Shown piece by piece: positions 1 through 9,361 of a DNA stretch of 64,000 nt; within the stretch, counting starts at the first letter, position 1, and each line of letters opens with the position of its first letter. The position numbers and the translations under genes were made by a program. Source of the stretch: Afipia sp. P52-10 (GTDB lineage Bacteria > Pseudomonadota > Alphaproteobacteria > Rhizobiales > Xanthobacteraceae); contig NZ_AZSJ01000007.1 of assembly GCF_000516555.1 (NCBI RefSeq), positions 979,836-1,043,835 on the forward strand, written 5' to 3'. The notes under the pieces are model-generated. The model had not been told where the DNA came from. It did no database searches and worked only from the letters and a program-made list of their open reading frames with translations.

Positions 1-870
1 ATTCATCTCCAGGAAGTAAAAGCTCTTATCCTGACCGGCGACGAACTCCACGGTGCCCGCGGAATCGTAGTTGACGGCCTTCGCCAGCGCCACCGCCTGT
101 TCGCCCATCTTGCGCCGCGTCACCTCATCGAGCAGCGGCGACGGCGCCTCTTCCACGACCTTCTGGTTGCGGCGCTGAATCGAGCATTCGCGCTCGCCGA
201 GATAGATGACGTTGCCGTGCTTGTCGCCGAGCACCTGGATTTCGATGTGCCGCGGATCGACAATGAACTTCTCGATGAAGACGCGGTCGTCGCCGAACGA
301 CGCCTTGGCCTCGGCGCGCGCGAGCTTGAACCCCTCAGCCACTTCGGCCGAATTGGCGGCGATGCGCATGCCCTTGCCGCCACCGCCGGCCGACGCCTTG
401 ATCATCACCGGATAGCCGATCTCCTCGGCGATCGCGACTGCACGCTTGTCGTCCTCGATCACGCCGAGATGGCCGGGCACAGTGGACACGCCCGCCTTGG
501 CGGCAGCCTTCTTGGATTCGATCTTGTCGCCCATCGCGGCGATGGCGCCGGCATTCGGCCCGATGAAGACGAGTCCGGCGTCGCTCAGCGCCTTTGGGAA
601 GGCCTCGCGCTCGGACAGAAAGCCGTACCCCGGATGCACGGCCTGGGCGCCGGTCTTCTTGCAGGCGTCGATGATCTTGTCGATCAGCAGATAGGACTCC
701 GCGGCCGCCGGCGGCCCGATGAAGACGGCCTCGTCGGCCATCTCCACATGCAGCGCATCCTTATCGGCTTCGGAATAAACCGCGACGGTCTCGATCCCCA
801 TCCGCCGCGCGGTCTTCATGATCCGGCAGGCGATCTCCCCCCGGTTGGCAATCAAAATTCGTTTGAACAT
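1..870 (-). CDS. pccA: Propionyl-CoA carboxylase alpha subunit (biotin carboxylase part), 3' end cut by window
   Basis: The reverse strand encodes 290 residues starting [17 protein letters not shown], the usual beginning of acyl-CoA carboxylase biotin carboxylase subunits. The ATP-grasp glycine loop (SAGGGGKGM) and the motif HPGYGFLSE are present. The protein carboxylates biotin with ATP and bicarbonate and works with the carboxyltransferase subunit, probably PccB at 32308-33840. The C-terminal half and the biotinyl domain lie outside the window. I call propionyl-CoA rather than acetyl- or methylcrotonyl-CoA because the beta subunit in the window is of the propionyl type; the partial sequence alone cannot decide. 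The gene stands alone here, about 31 kb from pccB. Confidence 0.9.
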   Translation of the reverse strand, partial: MFKRILIANRGEIACRIMKTARRMGIETVAVYSEADKDALHVEMADEAVFIGPPAAAESYLLIDKIIDACKKTGAQAVHPGYGFLSEREAFPKALSDAGLVFIGPNAGAIAAMGDKIESKKAAAKAGVSTVPGHLGVIEDDKRAVAIAEEIGYPVMIKASAGGGGKGMRIAANSAEVAEGFKLARAEAKASFGDDRVFIEKFIVDPRHIEIQVLGDKHGNVIYLGERECSIQRRNQKVVEEAPSPLLDEVTRRKMGEQAVALAKAVNYDSAGTVEFVAGQDKSFYFLEMN

Positions 871-1033
871 GCACGCCCGACATCGCTGAATTGACTGCCC
901 CAGCCTTTGCGGGTTGGCCGGAAAAAGTCAATGTTCAGCGACGCATGGCCTGTGCGGTTGCAGCAACAATCAAGCGGGGTCGAGGCGACCAGGCGGGACC
1001 GCTTTCGGCACCTTCCTAGCCCTTTCGGGAGGG

Positions 1034-1627
1034 TCACATACCGAGGTCGGCGAGTTGCGGCAGCGAATGAACCAGCGGGGCGGCCGCACCGAACAGAACC
1101 GCCAGGATCGTCATCAGGGTCCGGCTGGAACGCCGCTTGCCACGCATCTCCGCAGCGATCCATTCGAGCACTTCGACGTTGATGTCGTTGGAGCGCGCAG
1201 GCGCCCAGCTTTCGATCGACGTTTCCGGGGCCAGAGCCACCGTCCGCGACGGGACGGACAGGCCGGAAGCCGAGACCGCGTGGTGCAGGATCGCCTTGGC
1301 GAACAGGTCATCGAACTTGCCGCCGTCGCTCCGTTCAGCTGCCGCCTCGTTGATCTGGAACAGGGCTTGCGCCTCCTGCCGGCTCACGGCGGTCTCGTTG
1401 ACGCCGCGTGCGGTCAGAATGCGGGCGCACCACTCGGCATCGCGAACGTCGAGCGATCGCGAGAAATGGACGCGCCCGGCGGTGGTCGGCCCCTCGCCTG
1501 TGATGACGCCATCGCGGACGAAGGCGAGCGCTTCGGCGGCCTGCTCTCCGGTGGCGATGGATGAAGACTCGATGGCGGCGATCAGCTCGGCCAAGGAACG
1601 TTTCGGGCGTGCAACGGCGGTCAACAT
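1034..1627 (-). CDS. Conserved hypothetical protein with C-terminal membrane segment
   Basis: A 197-residue protein lying 160 bp upstream of pccA on the same strand. Most of it is soluble and mixed in composition. One hydrophobic stretch near the C-terminus (TLMTILAVLFGAAAPLVHSL, about residues 170-190) follows an RGKRRSS basic patch, so it may be a tail-anchored inner-membrane protein with the bulk in the cytoplasm. I recognise no catalytic motif. Its position next to pccA suggests co-transcription, but no functional link can be read from the sequence. Confidence 0.75.
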   Translation of the reverse strand: MLTAVARPKRSLAELIAAIESSSIATGEQAAEALAFVRDGVITGEGPTTAGRVHFSRSLDVRDAEWCARILTARGVNETAVSRQEAQALFQINEAAAERSDGGKFDDLFAKAILHHAVSASGLSVPSRTVALAPETSIESWAPARSNDINVEVLEWIAAEMRGKRRSSRTLMTILAVLFGAAAPLVHSLPQLADLGM

Positions 1628-2005
1628 CGTCAGTCTCTGTGTCTTTCTTTCACTATCTCAGCACCTGGCTGAACAACTCATGAATCACGACCAGCCGGCT
1701 CCAACGCTCTCTAGGCGGATGGTATCCGATGTGTCGTGACCTGCGTCACATAGGTTCGATGAGTTCGCACGCGCCCTGGGCAAGCGTTAGGCTGCGTCCA
1801 GGCAAATTCGCGGCAAACTATTAAGAGGCCGTAAACTTAACAGGAGCGTCCGAACAAACACCTGCGCGTCCTCGTTGTGGAGGAGAAGCAAGCAACTGCT
1901 GTGGCGGCTGGATTTGGAAGATCCTTCCAATCTTCCGTCGACACATTCCGTTCCCTGGCTAGGTCGCTATATCAATTGCGCAATTTCTGTGACGAGGAGG
2001 ACGAT
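1628..2005. other. Intergenic region upstream of peroxiredoxin
   Basis: 378 bases between the divergent hypothetical gene and the peroxiredoxin gene. It must hold both promoters. I found no convincing sigma-70 pair, OxyR-like palindrome or RNA gene. The reading frame of the peroxiredoxin runs open back to 1877, but the added residues do not look like peroxiredoxin sequence. Confidence 0.5.
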
Positions 2006-2665
2006 ATGACCCTACAAATCGGCGCGACTGCCCCGGATTTCGAGGCCAACACCACCGAGGGCCGCATCAAGTTTCATGACTGGATCGGCGACAGCTGGGC
2101 CGTCCTGTTCTCCCATCCCAAGGACTTCACCCCGGTCTGCACCACCGAACTCGGTACCCTTGCGCGGCTGAAGCCGGAATTCGACAAGCGCGGCGTCAAG
2201 CTGATCGGGCTTTCGGTCGATCCGGTGGACAAGCATTCGTTGTGGGCGGACGACATCAAAGAAACACAAGGATACGCACCGAACTATCCGATGATCGGCG
2301 ATACCGATTTCAACGTATCGAAACTCTACAACATGCTGCCGGCCACGACGGGGGGCGATGTCGCCGCCCGCACGGCCGCCGACAACGCCACCGTCCGCAC
2401 GGTGTTCGTGATCGGCCCCGACAAGAAGATCAAACTCGCCCTTGCCTATCCAATGACCACAGGCCGCAATTTCAATGAGATCCTGCGGGTGATCGACTCG
2501 CTGCAACTGACCGCCAAGCATCGCGTGGCGACGCCCGCCGACTGGCAGCAGGGCGAGGACGTGATCATCGCCGGCTCGGTGAGCGACGAGGAGGCCAAGA
2601 CGATCTATCCGAACGGCTGGAAGACGCCGAAACCCTACATCCGGATCGTGCCACAGCCGCGCTGA
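2006..2665 (+). CDS. 1-Cys peroxiredoxin (Prx6 family)
   Basis: A 219-residue thiol peroxidase that reduces hydrogen peroxide and organic hydroperoxides. The peroxidatic cysteine is Cys45 in PVCTTE, preceded by the FSHPKDFTP strand. The long C-terminal domain ending near YPNGWKTPKPYIR is typical of 1-Cys (Prx6-type) enzymes, as opposed to AhpC. I chose the ATG at 2006 because a GAGGAGG ribosome site lies just before it and the protein then begins directly with the family start MTLQIGATAPDF. An in-frame start at 1877 would add 43 unrelated residues. It is monocistronic, with the next gene convergent. Confidence 0.93.
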   Translation: MTLQIGATAPDFEANTTEGRIKFHDWIGDSWAVLFSHPKDFTPVCTTELGTLARLKPEFDKRGVKLIGLSVDPVDKHSLWADDIKETQGYAPNYPMIGDTDFNVSKLYNMLPATTGGDVAARTAADNATVRTVFVIGPDKKIKLALAYPMTTGRNFNEILRVIDSLQLTAKHRVATPADWQQGEDVIIAGSVSDEEAKTIYPNGWKTPKPYIRIVPQPR

Positions 2666-2774
2666 AGCGTTTACATCCCGCGTACCTTGCGAGGTGATGA
2701 CGGGGCGTCATACGACGCCTCGTTCATTGCGAGCATGATCCGATCCGGCCGGGACCTCCATGTCTGTGTCATGC

Positions 2775-3644
2775 TCAGCGCCGGTTCACCAGCAGCACGC
2801 CTGCAGCGCACACAACCATGCCGGCGATCGAGAGAGCATCCAGCCGTTCGTCGAACAGGATGTAAGCCATCAGCGCCGTCACGCCGGGCACGAGATAGAA
2901 CAGGCTCGCCACCTGCGTCGCCGCCGACTTGCGGATCAGCCAGTACAGCAGACCGATCGATCCCACTGACAGCACGACCGCAAGCCAGCCCACCGAGAGC
3001 ACGAATGTCGGCGTCCAGTGAACGACGCGACTCTCGAACAGAAACGCGCCGACGGCGAAGAAAATCGCGACCGTGACGAACTGGATGAGGTTTCCTGCGC
3101 GCCAATCGATGTGGCTGCAGAAGCGTTTCTGATAAAGCGTGCCGATGGTGATGCTGACCAGCGACACGCCGGAGGCGAGCCAGCCGATCGCCGACTGGCC
3201 CTCGAACGACCGGTTGTGCAGCACCAGCATCACACCGCCGAGCCCCAGCAACAAGCCGAGCCACTGCGTCGGCGTGACCTTTTCGCCAAGGAAGCGGTTC
3301 GCCAGCGTCGAGGTCAGCACCGGTTGCAGGCCCGGAATCAGCGCCGACAGTCCCGCCGGAACCGCGTGCGAAATCGCCACCGCCGTTCCGCCGAGGTAAA
3401 AGCCGTGCACCAGGATGCTGGCGACAATGCTGTGCATGACGCCTGCCCGATCCGGCCAGGCCGGGCGCACGATCATGGCGAACACACCGAGCAGAACGAC
3501 CACGCTGACCATGCGCACGGTCTGCATGGTGAAGGGCTCGGCCCCTTCCAACGCGTATTTCGTGCCGATGAAGCCGGTGCTCCACAACAACACGAACAGC
3601 GCCGGCGCGGCACGCGCTGCCATCATATCCAATCGTTTGCTCAT
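2775..3644 (-). CDS. DMT-superfamily (EamA) transporter
   Basis: A 289-residue membrane protein with about ten hydrophobic segments and the two-repeat EamA plan. Repeat one begins [21 protein letters not shown] and repeat two near [19 protein letters not shown]. The family exports amino acids or other small metabolites; the substrate cannot be read here. The start at 3644 (MSKRLDMM) leaves a normal short cytoplasmic N-terminus. The frame stays open far upstream, but that part is antisense to the adjacent dehydrogenase gene and is not coding. The gene is divergent from frmA, with about 90 bp between the two starts. Confidence 0.88.
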   Translation of the reverse strand: MSKRLDMMAARAAPALFVLLWSTGFIGTKYALEGAEPFTMQTVRMVSVVVLLGVFAMIVRPAWPDRAGVMHSIVASILVHGFYLGGTAVAISHAVPAGLSALIPGLQPVLTSTLANRFLGEKVTPTQWLGLLLGLGGVMLVLHNRSFEGQSAIGWLASGVSLVSITIGTLYQKRFCSHIDWRAGNLIQFVTVAIFFAVGAFLFESRVVHWTPTFVLSVGWLAVVLSVGSIGLLYWLIRKSAATQVASLFYLVPGVTALMAYILFDERLDALSIAGMVVCAAGVLLVNRR

Positions 3645-3737
3645 TTGCGGCGCTGCTTGCCCGAACGTATGATGACCCGCAATCGGCAATTCGTCGGCCC
3701 TGTCCTGCGCCGACACGGAAAGTCTAAGGAGCCTCGT

Positions 3738-4865
3738 ATGGATGTTCGCGCCGCTGTCGCATTTCAGGCCGGAAAGCCGCTGGAAATCACCACGGTCAAG
3801 CTCGACGGCCCCAAGGCCGGCGAGGTTCTCGTCGAAATCAAGGCGACTGGCGTCTGTCACACCGATGAGTTCACGCTGTCGGGCGCCGACCCCGAGGGCA
3901 TTTTCCCCGCCATTCTCGGCCATGAAGGCGCAGGCATCGTCGTCGATGTCGGCCCCGGCGTCACCAGCCTGAAGAAGGGCGATCACGTCATTCCGCTCTA
4001 CACGCCCGAATGCCGCGAATGCTATTCCTGCCGCTCGCGCAAGACCAACCTCTGCACCAAGATCCGCGCGACCCAGGGCCAGGGTCTGATGCCGGATGGC
4101 ACCTCCCGCTTCTCCTGCGATGGCCAGGTCGTGCATCACTACATGGGCACCTCGACCTTCGCGAATTACACGGTGCTGCCGGAAATCGCGGTGGCGAAGA
4201 TTCGCGAGGACGCGCCCTTCGACAAAGTCTGCTACATCGGCTGCGGCGTCACCACCGGCATCGGCGCCGTGCTGAATACCGCCAAGGTGGAGGTCGGCGC
4301 CAAGGCGATCGTGTTCGGCCTCGGCGGCATCGGCTTGAACGTGATCCAGGGCCTGCGCCTTGCGGGCGCCGACATGATCATCGGCGTTGACCTCAATGAC
4401 GATCGCAAATCTTGGGGCGAACGCTTCGGCATGACCCATTTCGTCAACCCGAAGGATGCGGGCAAGGATCTCGTCGCGCACCTCGTCAACATGACGAAAT
4501 CCGGCGACGACCAGATCGGCGGCGCCGATTACACCTTCGACTGCACCGGCAACGTCACGGTGATGCGGCAGGCGCTCGAATCCTGCCACCGCGGCTGGGG
4601 CCAGTCGATCATCATCGGCGTTGCCGCGGCCGGCGCCGAAATCGCCACCCGTCCGTTCCAGCTCGTCACCGGCCGGCAGTGGAAAGGCACGGCCTTCGGC
4701 GGTGCGCGCGGCCGCACCGACGTTCCGAAGATCGTCGACTGGTATATGGAAGGCAAAATCCAGATCGACCCGATGATTACTCATGTGATGCCGCTCGCCG
4801 ATATCAACAAGGCGTTCGACCTGATGCATCAGGGCAAGTCGATCCGCAGCGTCGTGACCTTCTGA
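3738..4865 (+). CDS. frmA: S-(hydroxymethyl)glutathione dehydrogenase / class III alcohol dehydrogenase
   Basis: A 375-residue zinc alcohol dehydrogenase of class III, which oxidises S-hydroxymethylglutathione (formaldehyde detoxification) and can also reduce S-nitrosoglutathione. Visible catalytic zinc ligands are Cys40 (GVCHTDEF) and His62 (GHEGAG). The structural zinc cysteines are 92, 95, 98 and 106 ([16 protein letters not shown]). A nucleotide-binding GLGGIGLNV follows about residue 195. Start: ATG at 3738 after an AAGGAG site. The C-terminus (SIRSVVTF) is typical of class III enzymes. The gene is divergent from the EamA transporter and followed by a hairpin. Confidence 0.95.
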   Translation: MDVRAAVAFQAGKPLEITTVKLDGPKAGEVLVEIKATGVCHTDEFTLSGADPEGIFPAILGHEGAGIVVDVGPGVTSLKKGDHVIPLYTPECRECYSCRSRKTNLCTKIRATQGQGLMPDGTSRFSCDGQVVHHYMGTSTFANYTVLPEIAVAKIREDAPFDKVCYIGCGVTTGIGAVLNTAKVEVGAKAIVFGLGGIGLNVIQGLRLAGADMIIGVDLNDDRKSWGERFGMTHFVNPKDAGKDLVAHLVNMTKSGDDQIGGADYTFDCTGNVTVMRQALESCHRGWGQSIIIGVAAAGAEIATRPFQLVTGRQWKGTAFGGARGRTDVPKIVDWYMEGKIQIDPMITHVMPLADINKAFDLMHQGKSIRSVVTF

Positions 4866-4879
4866 GATCGCGTGACGAC

Positions 4880-4914
4880 GGGGCGGCGCGCCTGACGGGA
4901 ACCGCCGCCGCCCC
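4880..4914 (+). terminator. Possible terminator hairpin after frmA
   Basis: A 9-bp GC-rich inverted repeat (GGGGCGGCG / CGCCGCCCC) with a 17-nt loop begins 15 bases after the frmA stop. There is no good U-run, so intrinsic termination is uncertain. Confidence 0.35.
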
Positions 4915-4994
4915 TGTTCCGTTGTAGGAGGCAGACGACAGGGAGCCTGGCCACCGCGTCGGGCACCCTGAACTCCAGCCCACGGAGGTCTGCC

Positions 4995-5417
4995 ATGAAG
5001 GTCAAGGACGTGATGCACAAGGGCGTCGATTGGGTCAGCCCCGATACCCCAATTGTGGAAATCGCCAAGCTGATGCGAGCCCATGATATCGGCTGCATCC
5101 CGATCGGCGAGGACGACAAGCTGGTCGGAATGGTCACGGACCGCGACATCGTCTGCAACGGAATAGCGGTCAACAGTTTCGACGCCCGCAAGACAATGGC
5201 CCGCGACGTGATGACCGACGGCATTCATTGCTGCCGGGAAGATGACGATCTGGCGAAAGCGCTTCATCACATGGAGACGCTGAAGGTCCGCCGGCTGCCG
5301 GTGATCAACAAGAACAAGCGGATGGTCGGCATGCTCAGCCTGGGCGACCTCGGTCATGTGGCCGCACCAGAGATGCTGTCCGGCTGGGTCAAGAGCGTCT
5401 CGGCTCACCATCACTGA
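4995..5417 (+). CDS. CBS-domain pair protein
   Basis: A 140-residue protein made almost entirely of two CBS repeats: MKVKDVMHKGVDWVSPDTPI opens the first, and the second begins at ARDVMTDGIHCCREDDDL. Each ends with the usual GMVTDRDI or GMLSLGDL strand. Stand-alone CBS pairs bind adenosyl ligands (AMP, ATP, SAM) and act as energy or stress sensors for partner proteins. An ACGGAGGT ribosome site precedes the ATG. No partner domain is fused and the neighbours give no clear partner. Confidence 0.88.
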   Translation: MKVKDVMHKGVDWVSPDTPIVEIAKLMRAHDIGCIPIGEDDKLVGMVTDRDIVCNGIAVNSFDARKTMARDVMTDGIHCCREDDDLAKALHHMETLKVRRLPVINKNKRMVGMLSLGDLGHVAAPEMLSGWVKSVSAHHH

Positions 5418-5590
5418 TGCGGCCATCGCGTCATCCTGCTCTGCGATCGTCCGGTGCCCACTGCGGCGCCAGACGATGTGCATCGTGTCGGATCAACCGC
5501 AGCACGTCGTTGGTCGGGGACATCAAGATCCGGCCCCCCGCCCTGATCATGCCCTAGCATTCTCCGCCGCAATCAGTATGGTGGCGGCAC

Positions 5591-5667
5591 GCACTCGTAG
5601 CTCAGCTGGATAGAGCATCGGATTTCGATTCCGAGGGTCGGGAGTTCGAATCTCTCCGAGTGCGCCA
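5591..5667 (+). tRNA. tRNA-Arg (anticodon TCG)
   Basis: A complete 77-nt cloverleaf with encoded CCA. Acceptor GCACTCG pairs with CGAGTGC. The D stem is GCTC/GAGC. The anticodon stem TCGGA/TCCGA encloses loop TTTCGAT with anticodon TCG, reading CGA and probably CGG. The T stem GGGAG/CTCTC carries TTCGAAT. A run of small orphan genes follows. I found no second copy of its 3' end in the window, so there is no direct evidence of an attachment site. Confidence 0.96.
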
Positions 5668-5806
5668 TTAGAAAGTCACCCTAAACGTACCCCTCTTTCT
5701 GCGCATCCTGTGGTTCCTTACCGGCGGCGCAAGCTGTGCGCGCATCGACAATCGGTTATCGGCAAATCTGACGGCCACCACTTGCGACTCGCTGGCTTCG
5801 CGCGGA

Positions 5807-6106
5807 ATGCTGAGCCTCATCGGGGACTTGGGACGTGCAATGATGTCCGGCGAAACGCCGACGGCTGGTCGAGACTCAATCCAGACAGGGACGGTACTGG
5901 CGTTGTGCGCGCTGGCAGGCGCGCTCGTCCGCGCCAACGTCGTCGCGCCACATACGCTCGCCGAACACCTCGAACGGACGCTCGAGGAGATGCAACTGGT
6001 CTCCACCAACGAGGCCGAGTTCGCGGCCCTCAAAGCGCTCACAGCCTATCTCCGGAATCTCTGGCCGGATGGCCCGGATGTCTTCTGGATCGACAGTAGG
6101 CCATGA
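5807..6106 (+). CDS. Hypothetical protein, 99 aa
   Basis: A small protein with a mildly hydrophobic central stretch (TGTVLALCALAGALVRANVV) and a charged helical second half. No family recognised. Its stop overlaps the next gene by four bases (ATGA), which supports both being real and translationally coupled. The start is uncertain: no strong ribosome site precedes 5807, and an ATG near 5840 (MMSGETP) is possible. The region also carries an antisense open frame, which has poorer composition. Confidence 0.55.
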   Translation: MLSLIGDLGRAMMSGETPTAGRDSIQTGTVLALCALAGALVRANVVAPHTLAEHLERTLEEMQLVSTNEAEFAALKALTAYLRNLWPDGPDVFWIDSRP

Positions 6107-6426
6107 GTTGGCCCTACGATTTGGCTCCAGACTCCAGACTTGGCTCGCAGCCTGATCCGACCCATCCCTCGACGGACAACGCCGGTGATGTGACCTCGAT
6201 CACAATCATGCATCATGCAGCTGATCTACACTGCGGCATGCCTTTTCAACCTGGTGATCGCGTCCGGCTGTCAGAGCTCGGCAGAGAAAGAAGCCCGCGG
6301 ATTCCGCGAACCGTCGGCATCGTCGTAAGCCGTGCCAAGGGCGGTCGTGTCTACTTCGTCCTGATGGACGGGGCGAAAACGCCAACGCGCCTTCATGAAA
6401 CGTATCTGGAGCTGATGGAAGACTGA
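6103..6426 (+). CDS. Hypothetical protein with small beta-barrel-like C-terminal part
   Basis: Up to 107 residues. The part from MPFQPGDRVRLSELG onward (62 residues) looks like a compact SH3/KOW-type barrel: PGDRVRLS, then GIVVSRAKGG and VYFVLMDG. This recalls nucleic-acid- or protein-binding modules, but no specific family is recognised. Translation may start at 6103, coupled to the upstream gene by an ATGA overlap, or at the ATG at 6238 just before the barrel-like part. The first 45 residues are low in conserved-looking features. Confidence 0.55.
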   Translation: MSWPYDLAPDSRLGSQPDPTHPSTDNAGDVTSITIMHHAADLHCGMPFQPGDRVRLSELGRERSPRIPRTVGIVVSRAKGGRVYFVLMDGAKTPTRLHETYLELMED

Positions 6427-6476
6427 AACGCCATCGAGGGAATATCGCGGCCTTCGCTTGGGTTCGAAGGCCCACG

Positions 6477-7409
6477 TCACGCGATCATCCCTGACCGCCG
6501 TAGCCACGCCTCATACCATCCCGGCCAATCGGCGGTCGGCGAACCCGGCTGCCCCATGCCGAAGCCATGGCCACCACTCGGCAGGCGGTGGCATTCGACC
6601 GGCACACCGGCCTGCTCGCAGGTACGCGCCATGATCACGGTATTCTCCGGATTGGAAATCGGGTCGTCGGCGGCCTGGACCAGGAAGACCGGTGGATTTC
6701 CGGCACGGACATGAGTCTCGACCGACCATTCGGCGCTTGCAGCGGGATCAGGATGACGGCCGATCAGGACGCGGCGCGCGGACGTGCGGTCATAGGGCGG
6801 TTGCAGCGTGATCACCGGATAGATCAGAGCCGCGACAGCAGGCCGCGCGGACAGGGTATCGAGCTCATCGACCGGATCATACGAGCGGAAAGATGATCGC
6901 GTCGCCGCCAGGCCCATGAGATGCCCGCCGGCCGAAAAGCCGAGCACACCGATGCGCACCGGATCAAGATGATCCTGCGCAGCCCGCGAGCGGATAACGC
7001 GAAGCGCACGCTGCGCATCCTGCAACGGAGCAAGCGCCCCGGCATTCCAGCCCTCACCCGGCAGGCGATAGCTCAGCATGAAGGCCGTAATGCCGCGATC
7101 CGCAAGCCAGCGGGCCGCCGGCTGGGCTTCCTTCCCCATCTGGATGCGTTTGTATCCGCCGCCTGCGGCGACCAGCATCGCCGCGCCGTTCGGACGATCG
7201 GGTTGGATCACCTCCAACGCGGGCATCGCGATCTGGCTCACAGCACCGGTCTTGCTAACCTGCGTTGGTCCTGCCGGACCGCCGCCGCCGGGCGGCTTCG
7301 CTGGCCACAATGACAGGCTGGTGGAAGCCGATCCGGAAACTTGCGCGGTGGCCCCCTTTGCGAGCATCGCCGCGCCAGCACCCAGCAGCAGGGTCCTGCG
7401 TGTGATCAT
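6477..7409 (-). CDS. Exported alpha/beta hydrolase (acetyl-esterase, BD-FAE-like)
   Basis: A 310-residue serine hydrolase. The N-terminus MITRRTLLLGAGAAMLAKG is a Tat-like signal (TRRTLLL then a hydrophobic stretch), predicting a periplasmic enzyme. The nucleophile is Ser159 in GFSAGG. The acid is Asp248 or 249 (QAADDP) and the base His281 (SGGHGFG). A GGGYKRI strand near residue 85 forms the oxyanion region. This pattern fits bacterial acetyl-xylan or feruloyl-type esterases and related lipases; the true ester is unknown. I start at 7409 so that the signal is N-terminal; the open frame reaches 7610 without a sensible protein start. Confidence 0.85.
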   Translation of the reverse strand: MITRRTLLLGAGAAMLAKGATAQVSGSASTSLSLWPAKPPGGGGPAGPTQVSKTGAVSQIAMPALEVIQPDRPNGAAMLVAAGGGYKRIQMGKEAQPAARWLADRGITAFMLSYRLPGEGWNAGALAPLQDAQRALRVIRSRAAQDHLDPVRIGVLGFSAGGHLMGLAATRSSFRSYDPVDELDTLSARPAVAALIYPVITLQPPYDRTSARRVLIGRHPDPAASAEWSVETHVRAGNPPVFLVQAADDPISNPENTVIMARTCEQAGVPVECHRLPSGGHGFGMGQPGSPTADWPGWYEAWLRRSGMIA

Positions 7410-7988
7410 GGCCTGACGATCCTTCGGAGCGATCCCGATCGCGAACACCGTCTCATAGAGAGAGCCGATTATAGGCGGGATCAGCAACGCTGACCTAGTG
7501 GTTCGATTCCAACATTTGCATCTTCGTGGAGTTTTGGATTTGACATTCGCAGGCGCGCCAGCGGCTAAGTGGGATGCGAATGTCAAATCCGCTCCATTCG
7601 TGTTTTGCACGCATGATTGCGATCACATCTTCGAAAGCGCGACGATGGCGTTCGCGATTTTATATCGGCAGTGCCGCCAGCATGGCGTACGCCTCTCGCG
7701 TTTTCCCAGCGAAAGCCTGTCCCAGACTTGGCTTGGGATGGCATCGGCTCACGTCAAGAAAACGCGTCAAACGTGAAGCTCTAGCTCCATCCCGCTCCGC
7801 TCACTTGATTCGCGCCATACGGGCATTGGCGCCTATCAACAATCGCGAAGTCTGTGGATCAATCGCCAACGATGCTTGATCTGCGGAACGCTCACCCCTT
7901 CGTCACGTTAAGGACAATCCTGCGTTCTTTCTCACAGGATCTCGCCCCACCATCGATCTATCTAAAACAAAAATGGGAGTGCAAAACG
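7410..7988. other. 579-bp intergenic region with palindromic element
   Basis: There is no credible gene between the esterase and the next small gene. An open frame over 7498-7776 exists, but it runs through the palindrome and reads like translated repeat DNA. The rest has no hairpin or RNA signature I can support. Confidence 0.5.
7536..7590. repeat. Long imperfect palindrome, 16-bp perfect arms
   Basis: Arms GGATTTGACATTCGCA (7536-7551) and TGCGAATGTCAAATCC (7575-7590) are perfect inverted copies around a 23-base centre. Flanking GGAG and CTCC extend the pairing after small bulges. The form suits a REP-like intergenic element or a strong RNA hairpin. I recall similar sequences in Bradyrhizobium-type genomes but cannot verify this; no second copy was seen in the window. 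Confidence 0.7.
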
Positions 7989-8183
7989 ATGGCTGCGCTG
8001 TTTGAAGCGTTTCCTGATCCGCTGGACAACTGGATCGTCTGGGATACACGGCGAGACGATTTCGCCATGCTCGGATCGACAGCCGCCTATAACCTATCAA
8101 AAGAAGATGCTATCGCTGCGTGCAGCCTGTTGAACAAGATCGCAGCGGGGCAGCTTGAGGATGGAGCAGCCACCGCAGCATAG
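7989..8183 (+). CDS. Small hypothetical protein, 64 aa
   Basis: Starts at the ATG at 7989 after a GGGAG site about 15 bases upstream, giving MAALFEAFPDPLDNWIVW. It has an aromatic-rich first half and a helical second half ending DGAATAA. An earlier in-frame start at 7854 would add residues with no protein-like character. No family recognised. Confidence 0.5.
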   Translation: MAALFEAFPDPLDNWIVWDTRRDDFAMLGSTAAYNLSKEDAIAACSLLNKIAAGQLEDGAATAA

Positions 8184-8220
8184 CATCGTAAGACGGCTGG
8201 CGAACCGCCAGGATAGGCCC

Positions 8221-9201
8221 ATGCGTGTGTCTGACGACGAATGGAATGCCATCGCAAGGCGCTATCGTCGTTTCGCGGCGTCAGAAGCTCACGATGTATC
8301 ACCGCTCTACGAGCAGCTCGCGCTGAAGATCGCCGAATCCACGGCCCTCCTCGCCTTTCTGCAAACCCTGCCGGACGAACGACGGCAGCCCAACCTCTTT
8401 CTCGCCGCGATCCGCGACGCGGCGGGCGGGATACTGACACCGGACGATCTCGAACCGAGCGTCCGCCGGTTTGCCACGCGCATCCGCGACATCATGGTGA
8501 CGCGGACCACGCAAACCAATGAACCTGCGCGCTGTGCGGTCCTGCTTCCCGCCCTGGCTCGACTGCAACAACCGCTGGCACTGTTGGAAATCGGCGCATC
8601 GGCCGGTCTTTGCCTGCTGCCGGACCGCTACGGCTATGACTACGGGCGGCATCGAATCGCGCCGCCGTCCGATAGCGCACCCGTCTTCAATTGCGTCGCG
8701 AATGCTGCGACGCCGCTCCCGCATCGGCAGCCGGACATCGCATGGCGTTGCGGCCTCGACCTCAACCCGCTGGATGTAAAGTCGCCAACCGATATGGCCT
8801 GGCTGGAGACGCTGGTCTGGCCCGGTCAGGAACAACGCGCCGTCAACCTGCATGCGGCGATCGAGGTCGCGCGCACCGACCCGCCTACCATTCGCCAGGG
8901 CAATCTCCTGACGGACCTCGCCAGGGTCCTTGCCGACGCGCCGGAGAATATCCCGCGCGTGGTTTTCCACACAGCTGTATTGGCCTACATCCCATCCCAA
9001 GCCGATCGCGATGCATTCGCGCAGGCCATGCTGGCAAGCGATGCCATCTGGATCAGCAACGAGGCACCATCGGTGTTTCCCCAGTTCGCCAAGGATGCAC
9101 CGCCGCCCCCGGGAGTGCGGCACTTCCTGCTTGCCATGAATGGAAAGCCGCTCGCCTGGACCGATCCGCACGGCCGATCGATTGATTGGTTCGCTGCGTA
9201 G
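8221..9201 (+). CDS. DUF2332 family protein
   Basis: A 326-residue protein matching, from memory, the DUF2332 family. Visible hallmarks are the opening WNAIARRYRRFAASEA, SPLYEQLAL, the central LLEIGASAGLCLLPDRY (a methyltransferase-like glycine motif), WRCGLDLNPLD, and VVFHTAVLAYI. The fold resembles SAM-dependent methyltransferases but no activity is established to my knowledge. I chose the ATG at 8221 because AGGA lies seven bases before it; 8155 (TTG) and 8161 (ATG) are possible earlier starts. No functional link to the neighbours is apparent. Confidence 0.82.
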   Translation: MRVSDDEWNAIARRYRRFAASEAHDVSPLYEQLALKIAESTALLAFLQTLPDERRQPNLFLAAIRDAAGGILTPDDLEPSVRRFATRIRDIMVTRTTQTNEPARCAVLLPALARLQQPLALLEIGASAGLCLLPDRYGYDYGRHRIAPPSDSAPVFNCVANAATPLPHRQPDIAWRCGLDLNPLDVKSPTDMAWLETLVWPGQEQRAVNLHAAIEVARTDPPTIRQGNLLTDLARVLADAPENIPRVVFHTAVLAYIPSQADRDAFAQAMLASDAIWISNEAPSVFPQFAKDAPPPPGVRHFLLAMNGKPLAWTDPHGRSIDWFAA

Positions 9202-9361
9202 CGTTCGCGCCCCGGTTCCTCGCACCGCGGGCCCTCAAAATTGGTGCTTGCTTGGCGGCATCATTGCAGGTTCATTGCCAGCCATGGACCCGGAACCTGC
9301 ACGGCTCGCTTGCCGCCCGAGCGACGAGATGTTTTCACCGAAACCATCCCGTCGATGATCG

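Noticed and set aside
2775-5483. Long minus-strand open frame (over 900 codons) reaching from the EamA gene across frmA and the CBS gene
   Set aside because: Only the 2775-3644 part has protein-like, membrane-type sequence. The rest is antisense to two clear genes and is an effect of high GC.
5591-5667. Integration (att) duplication of the tRNA-Arg 3' end
   Set aside because: I searched the window by eye for a second copy of the T-arm/acceptor end and saw none; no integrase gene is present.
7498-7776. 92-codon open frame in the gap before 7989
   Set aside because: It passes through the 16-bp-arm palindrome and looks like translated repeat DNA.
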